The translations under genes and the position numbers were made by a program. DNA of 64,000 bases. It comes from an uncultured Ignavibacteriota bacterium (GTDB lineage: Bacteria; Bacteroidota; Ignavibacteria; UBA10030; UBA8401). Positions 31,813 through 41,018 of this stretch are shown here, piece by piece; the stretch's first letter is position 1; every line of letters starts with the position of its first letter. The notes beneath the pieces were generated by a model, which saw nothing but the letters and a program-made list of their open reading frames with translations, had not been told where the DNA came from and did no database searches. The stretch lies in assembly GCA_903861125.1 (NCBI GenBank), contig CAIOTF010000023.1, forward strand, positions 434,001 through 498,000. Reading direction: 5' to 3'.

Positions 31813-31825
31813 AAGCGAAAAGAAC

Positions 31826-31860
31826 AAAGGGGACAAACCAAAAAAATTAGTCCCCACTTT
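31826..31860 (+). terminator. Probable terminator after nfo
   Basis: The arms AAAGGGGAC (31826-31834) and GTCCCC-A-CTTT (31850-31860) pair around a 15-base A-rich loop, 14 bp after the stop codon. Confidence 0.5.
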
Positions 31861-31950
31861 GATATTATTGAAAAGCCGCACGACATTTTCACTTCTTTCT
31901 TATTACCTTTGTATAATTGATCCATCCACGCCCCACTAAATAGAGCGGTT

Positions 31951-34944
31951 ATGCATCCCTTCCTTCGGCACAGCATTATTTTTATTGTGATATTTTCAAC
32001 AATTGTTCTGCAATCATTATCCGCACAAGGTCTGTATATCAATGAATATATGGCGTCCAACTCAAAAACGATCGCCGATCCGGATTATTCGGAATACGGC
32101 GATTGGTTTGAACTGTATAATGCAGGCTCGACACCGGTGAACCTTAAAGGATATTCTGTTACCGATCTGCTTTCGCTCCCCCGGAAATATGTGATTACAT
32201 CGGATATCATCGTCAATCCGCAATCATTCATAATTATCTGGGCGGATGACAAGGCAACAGGTGTGCATGCGAATTTTAAATTGAGTGCATCCGGAGAATC
32301 CATTGGCCTGTTTAATGCTTCCGGTTTTGCGGTAGACACGCTCACATTCGGTGCGCAGACAAACGATGTGTCAACAGGAAGGTTTCCAAACGGTGCTCCG
32401 GTGTGGTATAAAATGTCACCGGCCTCTCCCGGCGCCGCCAATCTCGAAATGAGCATAGCAGATAAACTTCCTCCCCCCGCAATGTCGAGTGCTGCAGGAT
32501 TTTATTCCGGCCCCATCACTGTTAATCTCACGCATCCGACAGTTGGAGCGGTAATCCGATATACACTGGACGGCCGTACTCCGACGGAGAAAAGCCCACT
32601 CTATTCATCGGCGATCACCGTAGATTCTACGCGTGTCATTCGTGCAAAAGCGTTTAAGGATGGAATGCTGCCAAGTATGGTTGCTACTTCAACATACTTT
32701 ATTAATGAAACCACCGACCTTCCCGTTTTTTCGCTGTCGACCGATCCCGAAAATTTATTTAGCGATACATCCGGCATTTACGTTGCCGGGACAAACGGCG
32801 TTATTGATAACTGCAGTACGGTACCGCGAAATTGGAACCAGGACTGGGAACGTCCCGTTGATCTTGAGTTTTTTGAAAAGAACAAACAGGCAGCGTTTAA
32901 GGTATCCACCGGCGTGAAAATCTACGGAGGATGTTCGCGTTTATATCCCGAAAAATCTCTTGCATTCTATTTTCGCGGGAATTACGGTTTTGATAAACTG
33001 AGGTATCCATTGTTTCCCGATCAATTGATCACGGAATACAATAATTTTACGCTTCGCAGTTCCGGGCAGGACTGGTGGAGAACAATGTTTCGCGACGCCA
33101 TGGCGCAAACCCTGATTGAGAAGGAGATGAATGTTGATTACCAGGATTATCGTCCTTCAATTCTTTTTATCAACGGACAATATTGGGGCATCCATAATGT
33201 CGGAGAAAAACTGAACGAACATTATATTGAATCGCATTACAACATCAACGGAGACAGCATTGATCTGATCGAGATCAGCAAGGCAGTAGAAGCGAACATG
33301 GGGGACCTTGTTGCGTACAACAGCATGATGGATTTTGTGTCGGCGAACAATCTGTCCGTACAAAGCAACTACCAATACATTACATCGATCATTGATGTGA
33401 ATGAATATATCGATTACCAAATTGCCCAGATCTTTTCCGCCAATGGAGACTGGCCCGGGTCCAATATTAAACTATGGCGGGAACGAAAGCCGGGTGCGCG
33501 GTGGAAGTGGATGATCTATGATCTTGATTTTACTTTCGGCGGAAATTCACAGGGACAATACAACACCAACACGCTTGCCCAGGCGACGGCAACAAACGGA
33601 CCAAGCTGGCCAAATCCGCCGTGGGCAACGTTGATGCTGAGAAAACTGCTTGAGAACACGGAATTTAAGAACGAATTCATTCAGCGGTACGCCGTTCGTC
33701 TTAATACAACGTATGAAAAGAACCGGGTCATTGCCATCATCGACAGTTTAGCGCAGGGAATCGCATCCGAAATTCCAAGGCATAAGATCCGCTGGCCGCA
33801 ATCCCTTTCGCTGGATAAGAACGACTGGAAAGGGAACATCCAGATCATGAAGGATTTTGCAACGCTTCGTCCCGACACGACGATCAAGCATTTTATGACA
33901 AAATTCGGAATCGTTGGCACCAATACACTTATTATCGGCAGGAACAATTCCGAGTGGGGCAAGGTGTTCACGCATTCTGTCGAGTTGAAAAAGAACGGTT
34001 CTTCAAACCTGTTCTTCAGAAATATTCCGCTGAAGATTAAAGCGCAGGCAATGCCCGGATACCGGTTTGTGAAATGGCAGGGAATAATTTCGTCATCGGT
34101 TCCGGAAACATCCATTATTGTAACAACGAACTCGACGCTTACCGCCATCTTTGAACCGGCGCAACTGACGGTAAATTCGCCCGTGATCAATGAAATTAAT
34201 TACAAATCGGCGGCACTATTTGATACCGATGACTGGATAGAATTGTACAATCCATCTGCCGACAGTATTGACCTTGCCGGATGGAGTTTCTCCAAAGACA
34301 GCGCAAACACATATACATTTTCCGCAGGAGTGTCTTTGCGCGGCAGGGAGTATCTCGTTCTTTGCCGTGATACAGTGAAGTTCCGCACGCTGCGTTCAAA
34401 AGTAAAAACCGTCATCGGTAACACGAACTTCGGCTTGAGCAGCAGCGGAGAGCATCTTCAGTTGTTTGATTCAGGCAAGAAGATCGTTGACGATGTTCTG
34501 TACTCATCGCTGGCACCCTGGTGCACCGAACCAAACGGGACCGGATCTACATTATCGTTGACCAATCCGCAAAAAGACAATTCAATACCGGATCAATGGA
34601 GATCGTCCAAACTGTACGGTACGCCGGGAGAACTGAACGATGTCTACACCGGCGTAAGGAATATTTCAGACGCACCGCCGGAAAATTATTTGCTGTTCAA
34701 CAACTATCCCAATCCGTTTAATCCGTCGACTGTTATTGGTTATCAGATACCCCAAAACAGCAGGGTGTCCGTATCAATCTACGACGTGCTGGGAAAGAAT
34801 ATTGCACTTCTGGTGAACGAACAGCAGAGTGCAGGCACGTATGAGGTTCAATGGAACGGAGAAGGTCATCCAAGCGGTATCTATTTTTATGTGCTGAGTG
34901 CGGGGAATTATTTTGAAACAAAACGAATGCTGCTGTTGAAATAA
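31951..34944 (+). CDS. Secreted CotH-kinase/lamin-tail protein with C-terminal sorting domain
   Basis: A 997-residue multidomain surface protein. In order it has: a signal peptide (1-26); a lamin-tail domain (about 28-160, YINEYMASNSKTIADPD); a chitobiase-C-like bundle (about 180-250, RYTLDGRTPTEKSPLYSSAI); a CotH kinase-like domain (about 258-620, with WKWMIYDLDFTFGG near 520); a short repeat-like linker; a second lamin-tail domain (about 745-870, INEINYKSAALFDTDDWIELYN); and a C-terminal FlgD-like sorting domain (NYPNPFNPSTVIGYQIP ... TKRMLLLK). The last predicts type IX secretion and surface attachment. CotH proteins in spores are protein kinases; the target here is unknown. Confidence 0.88.
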   Translation: MHPFLRHSIIFIVIFSTIVLQSLSAQGLYINEYMASNSKTIADPDYSEYGDWFELYNAGSTPVNLKGYSVTDLLSLPRKYVITSDIIVNPQSFIIIWADDKATGVHANFKLSASGESIGLFNASGFAVDTLTFGAQTNDVSTGRFPNGAPVWYKMSPASPGAANLEMSIADKLPPPAMSSAAGFYSGPITVNLTHPTVGAVIRYTLDGRTPTEKSPLYSSAITVDSTRVIRAKAFKDGMLPSMVATSTYFINETTDLPVFSLSTDPENLFSDTSGIYVAGTNGVIDNCSTVPRNWNQDWERPVDLEFFEKNKQAAFKVSTGVKIYGGCSRLYPEKSLAFYFRGNYGFDKLRYPLFPDQLITEYNNFTLRSSGQDWWRTMFRDAMAQTLIEKEMNVDYQDYRPSILFINGQYWGIHNVGEKLNEHYIESHYNINGDSIDLIEISKAVEANMGDLVAYNSMMDFVSANNLSVQSNYQYITSIIDVNEYIDYQIAQIFSANGDWPGSNIKLWRERKPGARWKWMIYDLDFTFGGNSQGQYNTNTLAQATATNGPSWPNPPWATLMLRKLLENTEFKNEFIQRYAVRLNTTYEKNRVIAIIDSLAQGIASEIPRHKIRWPQSLSLDKNDWKGNIQIMKDFATLRPDTTIKHFMTKFGIVGTNTLIIGRNNSEWGKVFTHSVELKKNGSSNLFFRNIPLKIKAQAMPGYRFVKWQGIISSSVPETSIIVTTNSTLTAIFEPAQLTVNSPVINEINYKSAALFDTDDWIELYNPSADSIDLAGWSFSKDSANTYTFSAGVSLRGREYLVLCRDTVKFRTLRSKVKTVIGNTNFGLSSSGEHLQLFDSGKKIVDDVLYSSLAPWCTEPNGTGSTLSLTNPQKDNSIPDQWRSSKLYGTPGELNDVYTGVRNISDAPPENYLLFNNYPNPFNPSTVIGYQIPQNSRVSVSIYDVLGKNIALLVNEQQSAGTYEVQWNGEGHPSGIYFYVLSAGNYFETKRMLLLK

Positions 34945-34983
34945 GTATCGGGTGATACTATGTGTCGGGGTTAGAATACAATA

Positions 34984-35466
34984 TCACAACTCTTTCAGCA
35001 TCCACACATTGCACGCAAAGTGTCCCGAGTTTCCCAGTGCGCGGGGAAGATAAAAAAATCCCGACCGGATGTACATGCTGACCGCTTTGTTGAGTTCGGG
35101 AAACGATTCAAGATACATCTGTGTATAGCCAAGCTCTTTTGCTGAGTCGATACTTTTTTGCATCAGCGAATTGCCGATCCCTTGTCCGCGATAGTTGGCG
35201 GCAACATAGAACTTCACCAGTTCCACGCATCCGCCGGGTAATCCGGCGGTAGGAAATATTCCGCAGCCTCCCGCAATCACGCCCTTCTCCTCAGCAATCC
35301 AATAAACGCTACCCGGCCGGCGGAACAGAGCATACAGATCATCGGTGGTCGGATCGGTATAGACCGTTCCCGGTTTATCAATCTTGAATTCACGGAAAAC
35401 CTTCCGGATCACTTCAGCGATCTTTTGGTTATCGGATTGTTCTATGTGTCGAAACAACATGCTCAT
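34984..35466 (-). CDS. GNAT family N-acetyltransferase
   Basis: A 160-residue acetyltransferase. The acetyl-CoA loop is clear in VELVKFYVAANYRGQGIGNSLM, and the last strand-helix is LESFPELNKAVSMYIRSGFFYLP. The ending resembles the PA4866/YjcF-type single-domain GNATs, but the substrate cannot be named. Convergent to the CotH gene, with a 6-bp-stem hairpin (34944-34959) at the end of that gene. Confidence 0.87.
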   Translation of the reverse strand: MSMLFRHIEQSDNQKIAEVIRKVFREFKIDKPGTVYTDPTTDDLYALFRRPGSVYWIAEEKGVIAGGCGIFPTAGLPGGCVELVKFYVAANYRGQGIGNSLMQKSIDSAKELGYTQMYLESFPELNKAVSMYIRSGFFYLPRALGNSGHFACNVWMLKEL

Positions 35467-35530
35467 CTCGATTATACCGCAGTATCGCAGTCAACCATTG
35501 ATTATATCATTCGGAAGAAAATAGTTACAA

Positions 35531-36604
35531 CTATGAAAGCGTAAATGGTTTAGAGCGGGCATATTGCACCGGCCACTCTATCTCCGCGCCTAACTGTTGT
35601 GCGGCCAGCAGCGGAAAATACGGATTGCGCAGCATTTCGCGCGCAAGAAAAACAACATCGGCTTTTCCTTCGTTAACAATTGACTCTGCTTGATGCGCAG
35701 TCGTTATTAATCCCACCGCGCCGGTAAGAATGCCGGTCTTCCGCAGAGCTTCGGCAAACGGCACCTGATAACCGGGGGCGACAGGGATCAGCGCCGCGGA
35801 CGAATTACCGCCGGAAGAACAATCAATCAGGTCAACGCCAAGATCTTTCAATACTTTTGCCAAAGCAATGGAATCATCAAGCATCCATCCACCGTCTATC
35901 CAGTCGGACGTTGAAATACGAACGAAGATCGGATTCTCGGCCGGCCAAACTGACCGCACCGATTCTACCACTTCCCGCAGCAGCCGTATTCTGTTTTCAA
36001 AAGAGCCGCCATAGTTGTCCGTACGATGGTTGCTCAGCGGCGAAAGAAATTCGTGGAGCAGATATCCGTGAGCTCCGTGTATCTCAACGATCTTAAAACC
36101 TGCCGCCAATGCTCTTTTCGCCGCGGTAGTAAAATCGCTCACCACCTTGCACAATCCTTTTTCATCAAGTTCGGCGGGAGGAATTTCATCTGCCTTGAAA
36201 GCAACAGCACTCGGCGCAACAGTCTGCCAGCCGCCTGCCTCGGCCGGGACCTGCTTCATCCCTTTCCACGGCGAAGCAGTAGACGCTTTCCTCCCTGCGT
36301 GTGCAAGCTGAATTCCGGCAACAGAACCTTGCTTATGGATGAAATCGGTGATCCGTTTCAAATCGGGAATATGTTCATCCGCCCAGATTCCGAGATCATC
36401 GGGAGTGATGCGTCCTTCGGGAGAAACAGCTATTGCCTCGGTGATAACAAGTCCGGCGCCGCCGACCGCCCTGCTTCCAAAATGGACCAGGTGCCAATCA
36501 TTTGCGAATCCGTCGACGGAAGAATATTGACACATCGGCGAAACAACAATGCGGTTTTTGAGTGTGACATTTTTAATTGTAAGAGGAGAGAAGAGTGCTG
36601 ACAT
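35531..36604 (-). CDS. NADH:flavin oxidoreductase, YqjM-type old yellow enzyme
   Basis: FMN-dependent ene-reductase of 357 residues. It has the YqjM-class pattern: LFSPLTIKNVTLKNRIVVSPMCQYSSVDGFANDWHLVHFGSRA with the class-specific Cys, GIQLAHAGRKAS, EIHGAHGYLLHEFLSPLSNHRTDNYGGS carrying the substrate-binding His residues, and the closing VFLAREMLRNPYFPL. Length fits the family. Monocistronic. Confidence 0.93.
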   Translation of the reverse strand: MSALFSPLTIKNVTLKNRIVVSPMCQYSSVDGFANDWHLVHFGSRAVGGAGLVITEAIAVSPEGRITPDDLGIWADEHIPDLKRITDFIHKQGSVAGIQLAHAGRKASTASPWKGMKQVPAEAGGWQTVAPSAVAFKADEIPPAELDEKGLCKVVSDFTTAAKRALAAGFKIVEIHGAHGYLLHEFLSPLSNHRTDNYGGSFENRIRLLREVVESVRSVWPAENPIFVRISTSDWIDGGWMLDDSIALAKVLKDLGVDLIDCSSGGNSSAALIPVAPGYQVPFAEALRKTGILTGAVGLITTAHQAESIVNEGKADVVFLAREMLRNPYFPLLAAQQLGAEIEWPVQYARSKPFTLS

Positions 36605-36650
36605 GGCATTAGTATTATTTAAGAGACTTCTGAATAATTAGTTGTCCATT

Positions 36651-36717
36651 GTCATCCTGAACGAAGTGAAGGATCCAGTTTCTGGATTATTCAGTCGCTT
36701 CGCTCCTTCAGAATGAC
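36651..36717. repeat. Imperfect palindromic intergenic repeat (GTCATCCTGAACGAAG type)
   Basis: The left arm GTCATCCTGAACGAAGTGAA and the right arm, ending CCTTCAGAATGAC, are imperfect inverted copies over about 20 bp each. Dispersed elements with this core are common between genes in Bacteroidota and related genomes; that is recalled knowledge. Only one full copy is in the window. Confidence 0.65.
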
Positions 36718-36876
36718 TGTTGCTTTGTCATCGTGACCTTGATGTGAGATATTTCAGATGTCTCATTTAAATTAATCAACAAAATCTGTTGCGCATAATA
36801 TAGTCAATATTTTTCTCTTAAAGCGGCACCAATCTTGCCTTTTACCCTTGCAACAAGTATTATACTACGCAGCTAT

Positions 36877-36996
36877 ATGTTTACCTGCGCCGAATCGAAA
36901 GAATATTTTCAAGTAACAACGGAATCAGCCGGAAGGTATTTCGGAAAGGCGGAGAATTTGAAGAAAGAATTTACATCAAGAAAGGAGATCAGATGA
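36877..36996 (+). CDS. Possible short upstream ORF coupled to the reductase gene
   Basis: A 39-codon ORF (MFTCAESKEYFQVTTESAGR...) whose TGA overlaps the ATG of the next gene as ATGA. It could be a leader controlling translation of the DHFR-like gene. It could instead be the remnant of a longer protein, or chance. The next gene's RBS AAAGGAG lies inside it. Confidence 0.3.
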   Translation: MFTCAESKEYFQVTTESAGRYFGKAENLKKEFTSRKEIR

Positions 36997-37583
36997 GAAA
37001 ACTAAAACTACAAGTACAGATATCAATTGACGGATATATTTCCGGTTCCAATGGCGAGATGGATTGGATGGTATGGAATTGGGATGAAGCATTGAAGCAA
37101 TATGTCATCGGTATCACTGAAACAGTTGACTGTATTTTGCTCGGACGGAAACTTGCGCAGGGTTTCATTCCGCACTGGGATGAAGCGGCTAAAAAGACGG
37201 ATGATCCCGAAGCTCCCTTTGCACAAAAAATGAGCGAAACACCAAAAATTGTTTTCTCAAAAACAATTCAACATTCCGGCTGGAACAATACGGCCATTGC
37301 ATCGGGTAATCTTGTTGATGAAATCACCTCCTTAAAGAATCAGCCGGGAAACGATATTATTGTGTACGGGGGTGGAACATTCGTTTCATCACTCATCAAA
37401 AATAATCTGATCGACGAGTATCACCTGTTTGTAAATCCCTCCATTCTCGGAAGTGGAATGACGATTTTTGGAGGATCGGAACAAAGACTGAATCTAACAC
37501 TATCAACAGCACGGTCATTCGATTGCGGGATCGCCGTGCTTAGCTATCAACGCACAAAATCACCCAAAACGGAACAATCATAA
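36993..37583 (+). CDS. Dihydrofolate reductase-like (RibD C-terminal) protein
   Basis: A 196-residue protein of the DHFR/RibD-C superfamily. Motifs are KLKLQVQISIDGYISGSNGEMDW, the nucleotide-binding TVDCILLGRKLAQGF, VFSKTIQHSGWNNT, and the conserved DIIVYGGGTFVSSLIKNNLIDEYHLFVNPSILGSG. These small proteins are NADPH-binding reductases of unknown substrate, distinct from classical FolA. It is followed after 34 bp by a VOC protein on the same strand. Confidence 0.88.
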   Translation: MRKLKLQVQISIDGYISGSNGEMDWMVWNWDEALKQYVIGITETVDCILLGRKLAQGFIPHWDEAAKKTDDPEAPFAQKMSETPKIVFSKTIQHSGWNNTAIASGNLVDEITSLKNQPGNDIIVYGGGTFVSSLIKNNLIDEYHLFVNPSILGSGMTIFGGSEQRLNLTLSTARSFDCGIAVLSYQRTKSPKTEQS

Positions 37584-37617
37584 AATAAAGAAAAGCTACA
37601 GGAAGGAAGCATGTATA

Positions 37618-38088
37618 ATGCAAAAAATCACACCGTTTTTATGGTTCAACAATAACGCCGAAGAGGCGATGAATTTTTATATTTCAATATTTAAGAATTC
37701 AAAGATCATCAGCGTCTCACGGCAAAGTGAAAATGGGCCGATCTTTACGGCTACGTTCGAGCTGGATGGACAAAAATTTATGGCGCTTAACGGCGGCCCT
37801 CATTTCAAATTTACCGAAGCAATATCGTTATTTGTGAATTGTGAAACGCAGGAAGAAGTGGACGGCCTATGGGAGAAATTATCGTCCGGCGGAGAAATAC
37901 AGCAATGCGGCTGGCTGAAAGACAAATACGGTCTCTCGTGGCAGATCATTCCCCGAGCCCTGGGAACGCTGACGCAGGACAAAGATCCGGAGAAATCTAA
38001 ACGGGTGTTCGCTGCCATGATGAAAATGAAAAAGATCGATATTGCCGAATTGCAGAGAGCATACAACAACCAACGATCTGCGCTGTAA
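37618..38088 (+). CDS. VOC-superfamily protein (PhnB/3-demethylubiquinone-like)
   Basis: A 156-residue glyoxalase/bleomycin-fold protein. ITPFLWFNNNAEEAMNFYISIF, FELDGQKFMALNGGPHFKFTEAISLFVNCETQEEVD and CGWLKDKYGLSWQIIPRAL match the YdcJ/PhnB-like branch, formerly annotated as 3-demethylubiquinone methyltransferase-like. The pairing with a RibD-C protein is frequent in soil bacteria, which suggests a shared stress-response operon. RBS GGAAGG about 10 bp upstream. Confidence 0.88.
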   Translation: MQKITPFLWFNNNAEEAMNFYISIFKNSKIISVSRQSENGPIFTATFELDGQKFMALNGGPHFKFTEAISLFVNCETQEEVDGLWEKLSSGGEIQQCGWLKDKYGLSWQIIPRALGTLTQDKDPEKSKRVFAAMMKMKKIDIAELQRAYNNQRSAL

Positions 38089-38089
38089 T

Positions 38090-39148
38090 TTATTTTGCAA
38101 ACGCTGCATCTAAAAATTTTATCATCGTATCCAGTGCCGCCGGAGCATCTTTGCTGAATTCCGTTCCGAGATAAATATTATTTTGTGAATCAAGGAACGC
38201 ATGCGGTCGACCTTCGCATTCCCAATACTCGGCTGTATGACCGGCATCCTTCAATGTTTTAACAAATGCTTGTACGGATGCGGGTACAACAAGATTGTCT
38301 TTCGATCCGACAGTACAAAGCATCGGAGGAAGTTTCCGTGCCGATGATTTCGGAATAGAATAGACGGGCGATACAGCATAATAAAATTCCGGCTGTTTTT
38401 GCACCGTGATTGTATCACCAAAAATTCCCCGGGGCGGATTTCCGGAAAACAACCAGAAAATATTGCTCCCGGTTTCCATTCCCGCCATACAGGAAGAATA
38501 TATATCGAACGCGCCATAACTGAAGATCGCCGCCTTCACCGCAAGCCGGTCCTCGCGCGCAAGATCTTCCGCTGTCTTGCCGGCCGGAAGATACGTAGGA
38601 CAAAAACCGAGCGAGGTTCCGGAAAAACCATCTGATTCAAGCTTGTTACCGCACAACACCAGCATTGCGGCCAGATGTCCGCCGGCGCTGTCTCCCGTTA
38701 TTGCCACCAGGGAAGAGTCACCGCCGTAAGCTCCCACATTGTCTTTTATCCACGCGACAGCACCCATCACGTCTTCAATCATCTTGTTCATGGTTATCGT
38801 GTTTCCATTATCTCCAAGAAGGCGGTAATTTATGTTGCAGACAACATATCCCGAATGCCGCACGATGTATACCGACATGCTGTCCATTGTGGAATTATTG
38901 TTGATTAGCCAGCCGCCGCCATGAACAATTACAAGCACCGGATATTTTTGTTTTCCGGTCACAGGCGTATAGATGTCCATTGTTAAACGTATGCCGTCCG
39001 GTTTTGCCCATTCAACATTTTTTTTAACGGTAAAATCATTGAGAGCAGATGCCGGTGTGTTTTGCGTGGATTGGCTGCACGATATGTGCGACAACATTAT
39101 GACGACGAAGGAAATACACAATTGAATTTTATCGATAGAACGCTTCAT
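38090..39148 (-). CDS. Alpha/beta hydrolase (BD-FAE/HSL-type) lipoprotein
   Basis: A 352-residue esterase. The signal peptide ends SHISC, so Cys24 should be lipidated. The oxyanion-hole motif is VIVHGGGWLI, the nucleophile Ser is in ITGDSAGGHLA, and the acid and His are in GSKDNLVVPAS and GRPHAFLD. The arrangement is typical of carboxylesterases acting on small acyl esters. One base separates its stop from the converging VOC gene. Confidence 0.88.
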   Translation of the reverse strand: MKRSIDKIQLCISFVVIMLSHISCSQSTQNTPASALNDFTVKKNVEWAKPDGIRLTMDIYTPVTGKQKYPVLVIVHGGGWLINNNSTMDSMSVYIVRHSGYVVCNINYRLLGDNGNTITMNKMIEDVMGAVAWIKDNVGAYGGDSSLVAITGDSAGGHLAAMLVLCGNKLESDGFSGTSLGFCPTYLPAGKTAEDLAREDRLAVKAAIFSYGAFDIYSSCMAGMETGSNIFWLFSGNPPRGIFGDTITVQKQPEFYYAVSPVYSIPKSSARKLPPMLCTVGSKDNLVVPASVQAFVKTLKDAGHTAEYWECEGRPHAFLDSQNNIYLGTEFSKDAPAALDTMIKFLDAAFAK

Positions 39149-39241
39149 ATGTCAACGTAATAACAAAACAAAAAATTACTGCCCGCATATTATCGGCGGG
39201 CAGGAAGAAAACATTTAAGAAAGCGTTGGAGCCGGACAGAA

Positions 39242-39682
39242 CTATTTCGGCAGTTGATTGAGTACAAGCCAGTAGTAGCCGATGTTCCTGATTGCTTCTG
39301 CGAATTTTTCAAATTCATCGGGTTTAACAACATAGCCGTTCATTCCCAGACTCTGTCCTTCAACAATATCTTTATCTTCGCGGGATGTTGTGAGCATAAC
39401 AACCGGCATATCCTTCGTCCGTGCATCGGCCCGTATTTCCTGCAGCACCTGGAGACCGCTTTTTTTCGGAAGCTTCAGATCGAGGATGACTACCTTCGGA
39501 GCATTTTCAATCTTGCGTGATGCGAACTCGCCGCGGCAAAAAATGAAATCAGTTGCATCTTCGCCGTTCTTTACCCAGACGAAGTCTTCGGCAAGATTGT
39601 GCATTTTTAATGCCCGCATGGCAAGCTCTGCGTGATGAGGATTATCCTCAACAAGCAGAATATTTACATTTTTATCTGACAT
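39242..39682 (-). CDS. Response regulator (Rcp1/CheY-like, receiver only)
   Basis: A 146-residue single-domain receiver. The acidic pair is Glu12-Asp13 (LVEDNPHH), the phospho-acceptor Asp68 (VVILDLKLPKKSG), the Thr switch VVMLTTSRED and the Lys in GYVVKPDEF. The long loop after strand 2 (NGEDATDFIFCRGEF) is typical of Rcp1-type regulators that pair with phytochrome-like kinases. There is no output domain. It lies 57 bp downstream of the histidine kinase and is its obvious partner. Confidence 0.93.
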   Translation of the reverse strand: MSDKNVNILLVEDNPHHAELAMRALKMHNLAEDFVWVKNGEDATDFIFCRGEFASRKIENAPKVVILDLKLPKKSGLQVLQEIRADARTKDMPVVMLTTSREDKDIVEGQSLGMNGYVVKPDEFEKFAEAIRNIGYYWLVLNQLPK

Positions 39683-39739
39683 TGAATGTTCCTTTCAAAA
39701 ATTAAAAACGGATTTCAAAACAGAACCGCAAACTTCTGC

Positions 39740-40918
39740 CTACGTTATTGGAAGCGCAAAGTAGAAGGTAGCACCGCCCCCGGCTTCACCCTCTGCCCAC
39801 ACATCTCCTTTATGGCGGTTGATCACTCTGCGAACGATGGAAAGGCCTATACCGGTCCCTTCAACCTCCTCCTCTGTATGCAGCCGCGAAAAAACGCCAA
39901 ACAGCTTTCCCGCATCCTTCATATCAAATCCCACACCTGAATCTTTTACGAAATAGACTATTTGGTTCTCTTCCGTGCGCGCACCGACAACGATGAGCTG
40001 TTCGTGTTTGGCCAAAGTAAATTTTATCGCATTCGATAGTAAGTTGCTCCACACCTGGCGAAGCAGCGTTTTGTCTCCGCGCACCTCAGGCAGAACCGGA
40101 ATGGTGATCTCGATGCTTTTCAGAGCTTCCGGTGAAGCAATTTCGGTGAAAGTTTCCTTTGCAAGAGCGGTCATATCAACCGTTGTAATATCCAGTTCTT
40201 TATTATTGGTCTTGGAAAGCATCAATAGCGCAGAGATCAGGTGCTGCATTGTCTGCGTATTTGTTCGGATGACGGACAGAAGCCTTTTTCCTTCTTCGTC
40301 TAGCGTATTGCCAAGATGCTCCGCGAGAAACTGGGTGAATCCGTTGATTGTCAGCAGGGGAGCGCGCAGGTCGTGAGAAACGGAATAACTGAACGCCTCA
40401 AGCTCTTTGTTCGCATTTTCCAATTGTTCTGTCCGCTCGGCAACACGGCGCTCTAATTCAGCGTTTAACTTTCTCACTTTTTCTTCGGACTGTCTTTTTG
40501 CTTCTTCGGCAAGCACCCGTTTTGTGATATCGCGGGCAACCGCCTGGAATCCGACGATCTGCCCGTTCTCCATCAGAGGCTGTACATTCTGTCCGAGCCA
40601 AAATTGTTTTCCGTCTTTGTCGATCGCGGGAAATTCCAGGTAGGAAGTATAGTGACCGTTAAAGAACTGCGTTGCGTAAAACTGACGCGCCTTGTTGCGA
40701 AAATCAGGGTGGAATAATTCGAGATAATGTTTTCCCAGAAAATCCTGCTCCGCATATCCGAAGATCTTCAGACTGACAGGATTTACATAGATGAATCTTC
40801 CCGTGCCGTCCGTTCGATAAATGATATCGGCGGCGTTTTCGACAAACCGGCGGTATCGTTCCTCGCTTTCGCGCAGTTTGTCATAGAGCGTTTGCAGGTC
40901 AGGCGTTTGCTGTTGCAT
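39740..40918 (-). CDS. PAS-domain sensor histidine kinase
   Basis: 392 residues from the ATG at 40918; a TTG eight codons earlier is possible. Order: one PAS domain (about 10-125, RFVENAADIIYRTDGTGRFIYVNPVSLKIFGYAEQDF) with a PAC part; a coiled helix; HisKA with the phospho-acceptor His in FSYSVSHDLRAPLL; and HATPase_c with N-box VWSNLLSNAIKF, G1 DSGVGFDM and G2 GTGIGLSIV. No transmembrane segment, so it is a cytosolic sensor. Its class (phytochrome-like HisKA) fits the receiver-only regulator next to it. Confidence 0.93.
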   Translation of the reverse strand: MQQQTPDLQTLYDKLRESEERYRRFVENAADIIYRTDGTGRFIYVNPVSLKIFGYAEQDFLGKHYLELFHPDFRNKARQFYATQFFNGHYTSYLEFPAIDKDGKQFWLGQNVQPLMENGQIVGFQAVARDITKRVLAEEAKRQSEEKVRKLNAELERRVAERTEQLENANKELEAFSYSVSHDLRAPLLTINGFTQFLAEHLGNTLDEEGKRLLSVIRTNTQTMQHLISALLMLSKTNNKELDITTVDMTALAKETFTEIASPEALKSIEITIPVLPEVRGDKTLLRQVWSNLLSNAIKFTLAKHEQLIVVGARTEENQIVYFVKDSGVGFDMKDAGKLFGVFSRLHTEEEVEGTGIGLSIVRRVINRHKGDVWAEGEAGGGATFYFALPIT

Positions 40919-41018
40919 GGGCGAAGGGATAGCGGAACTCAACAGACACTATTTTGTTTGAATGTTTACAAGTTGACAGATTTTATCAACCTGGCGGAAA
41001 CCAATGAGCGGCTTCCGC

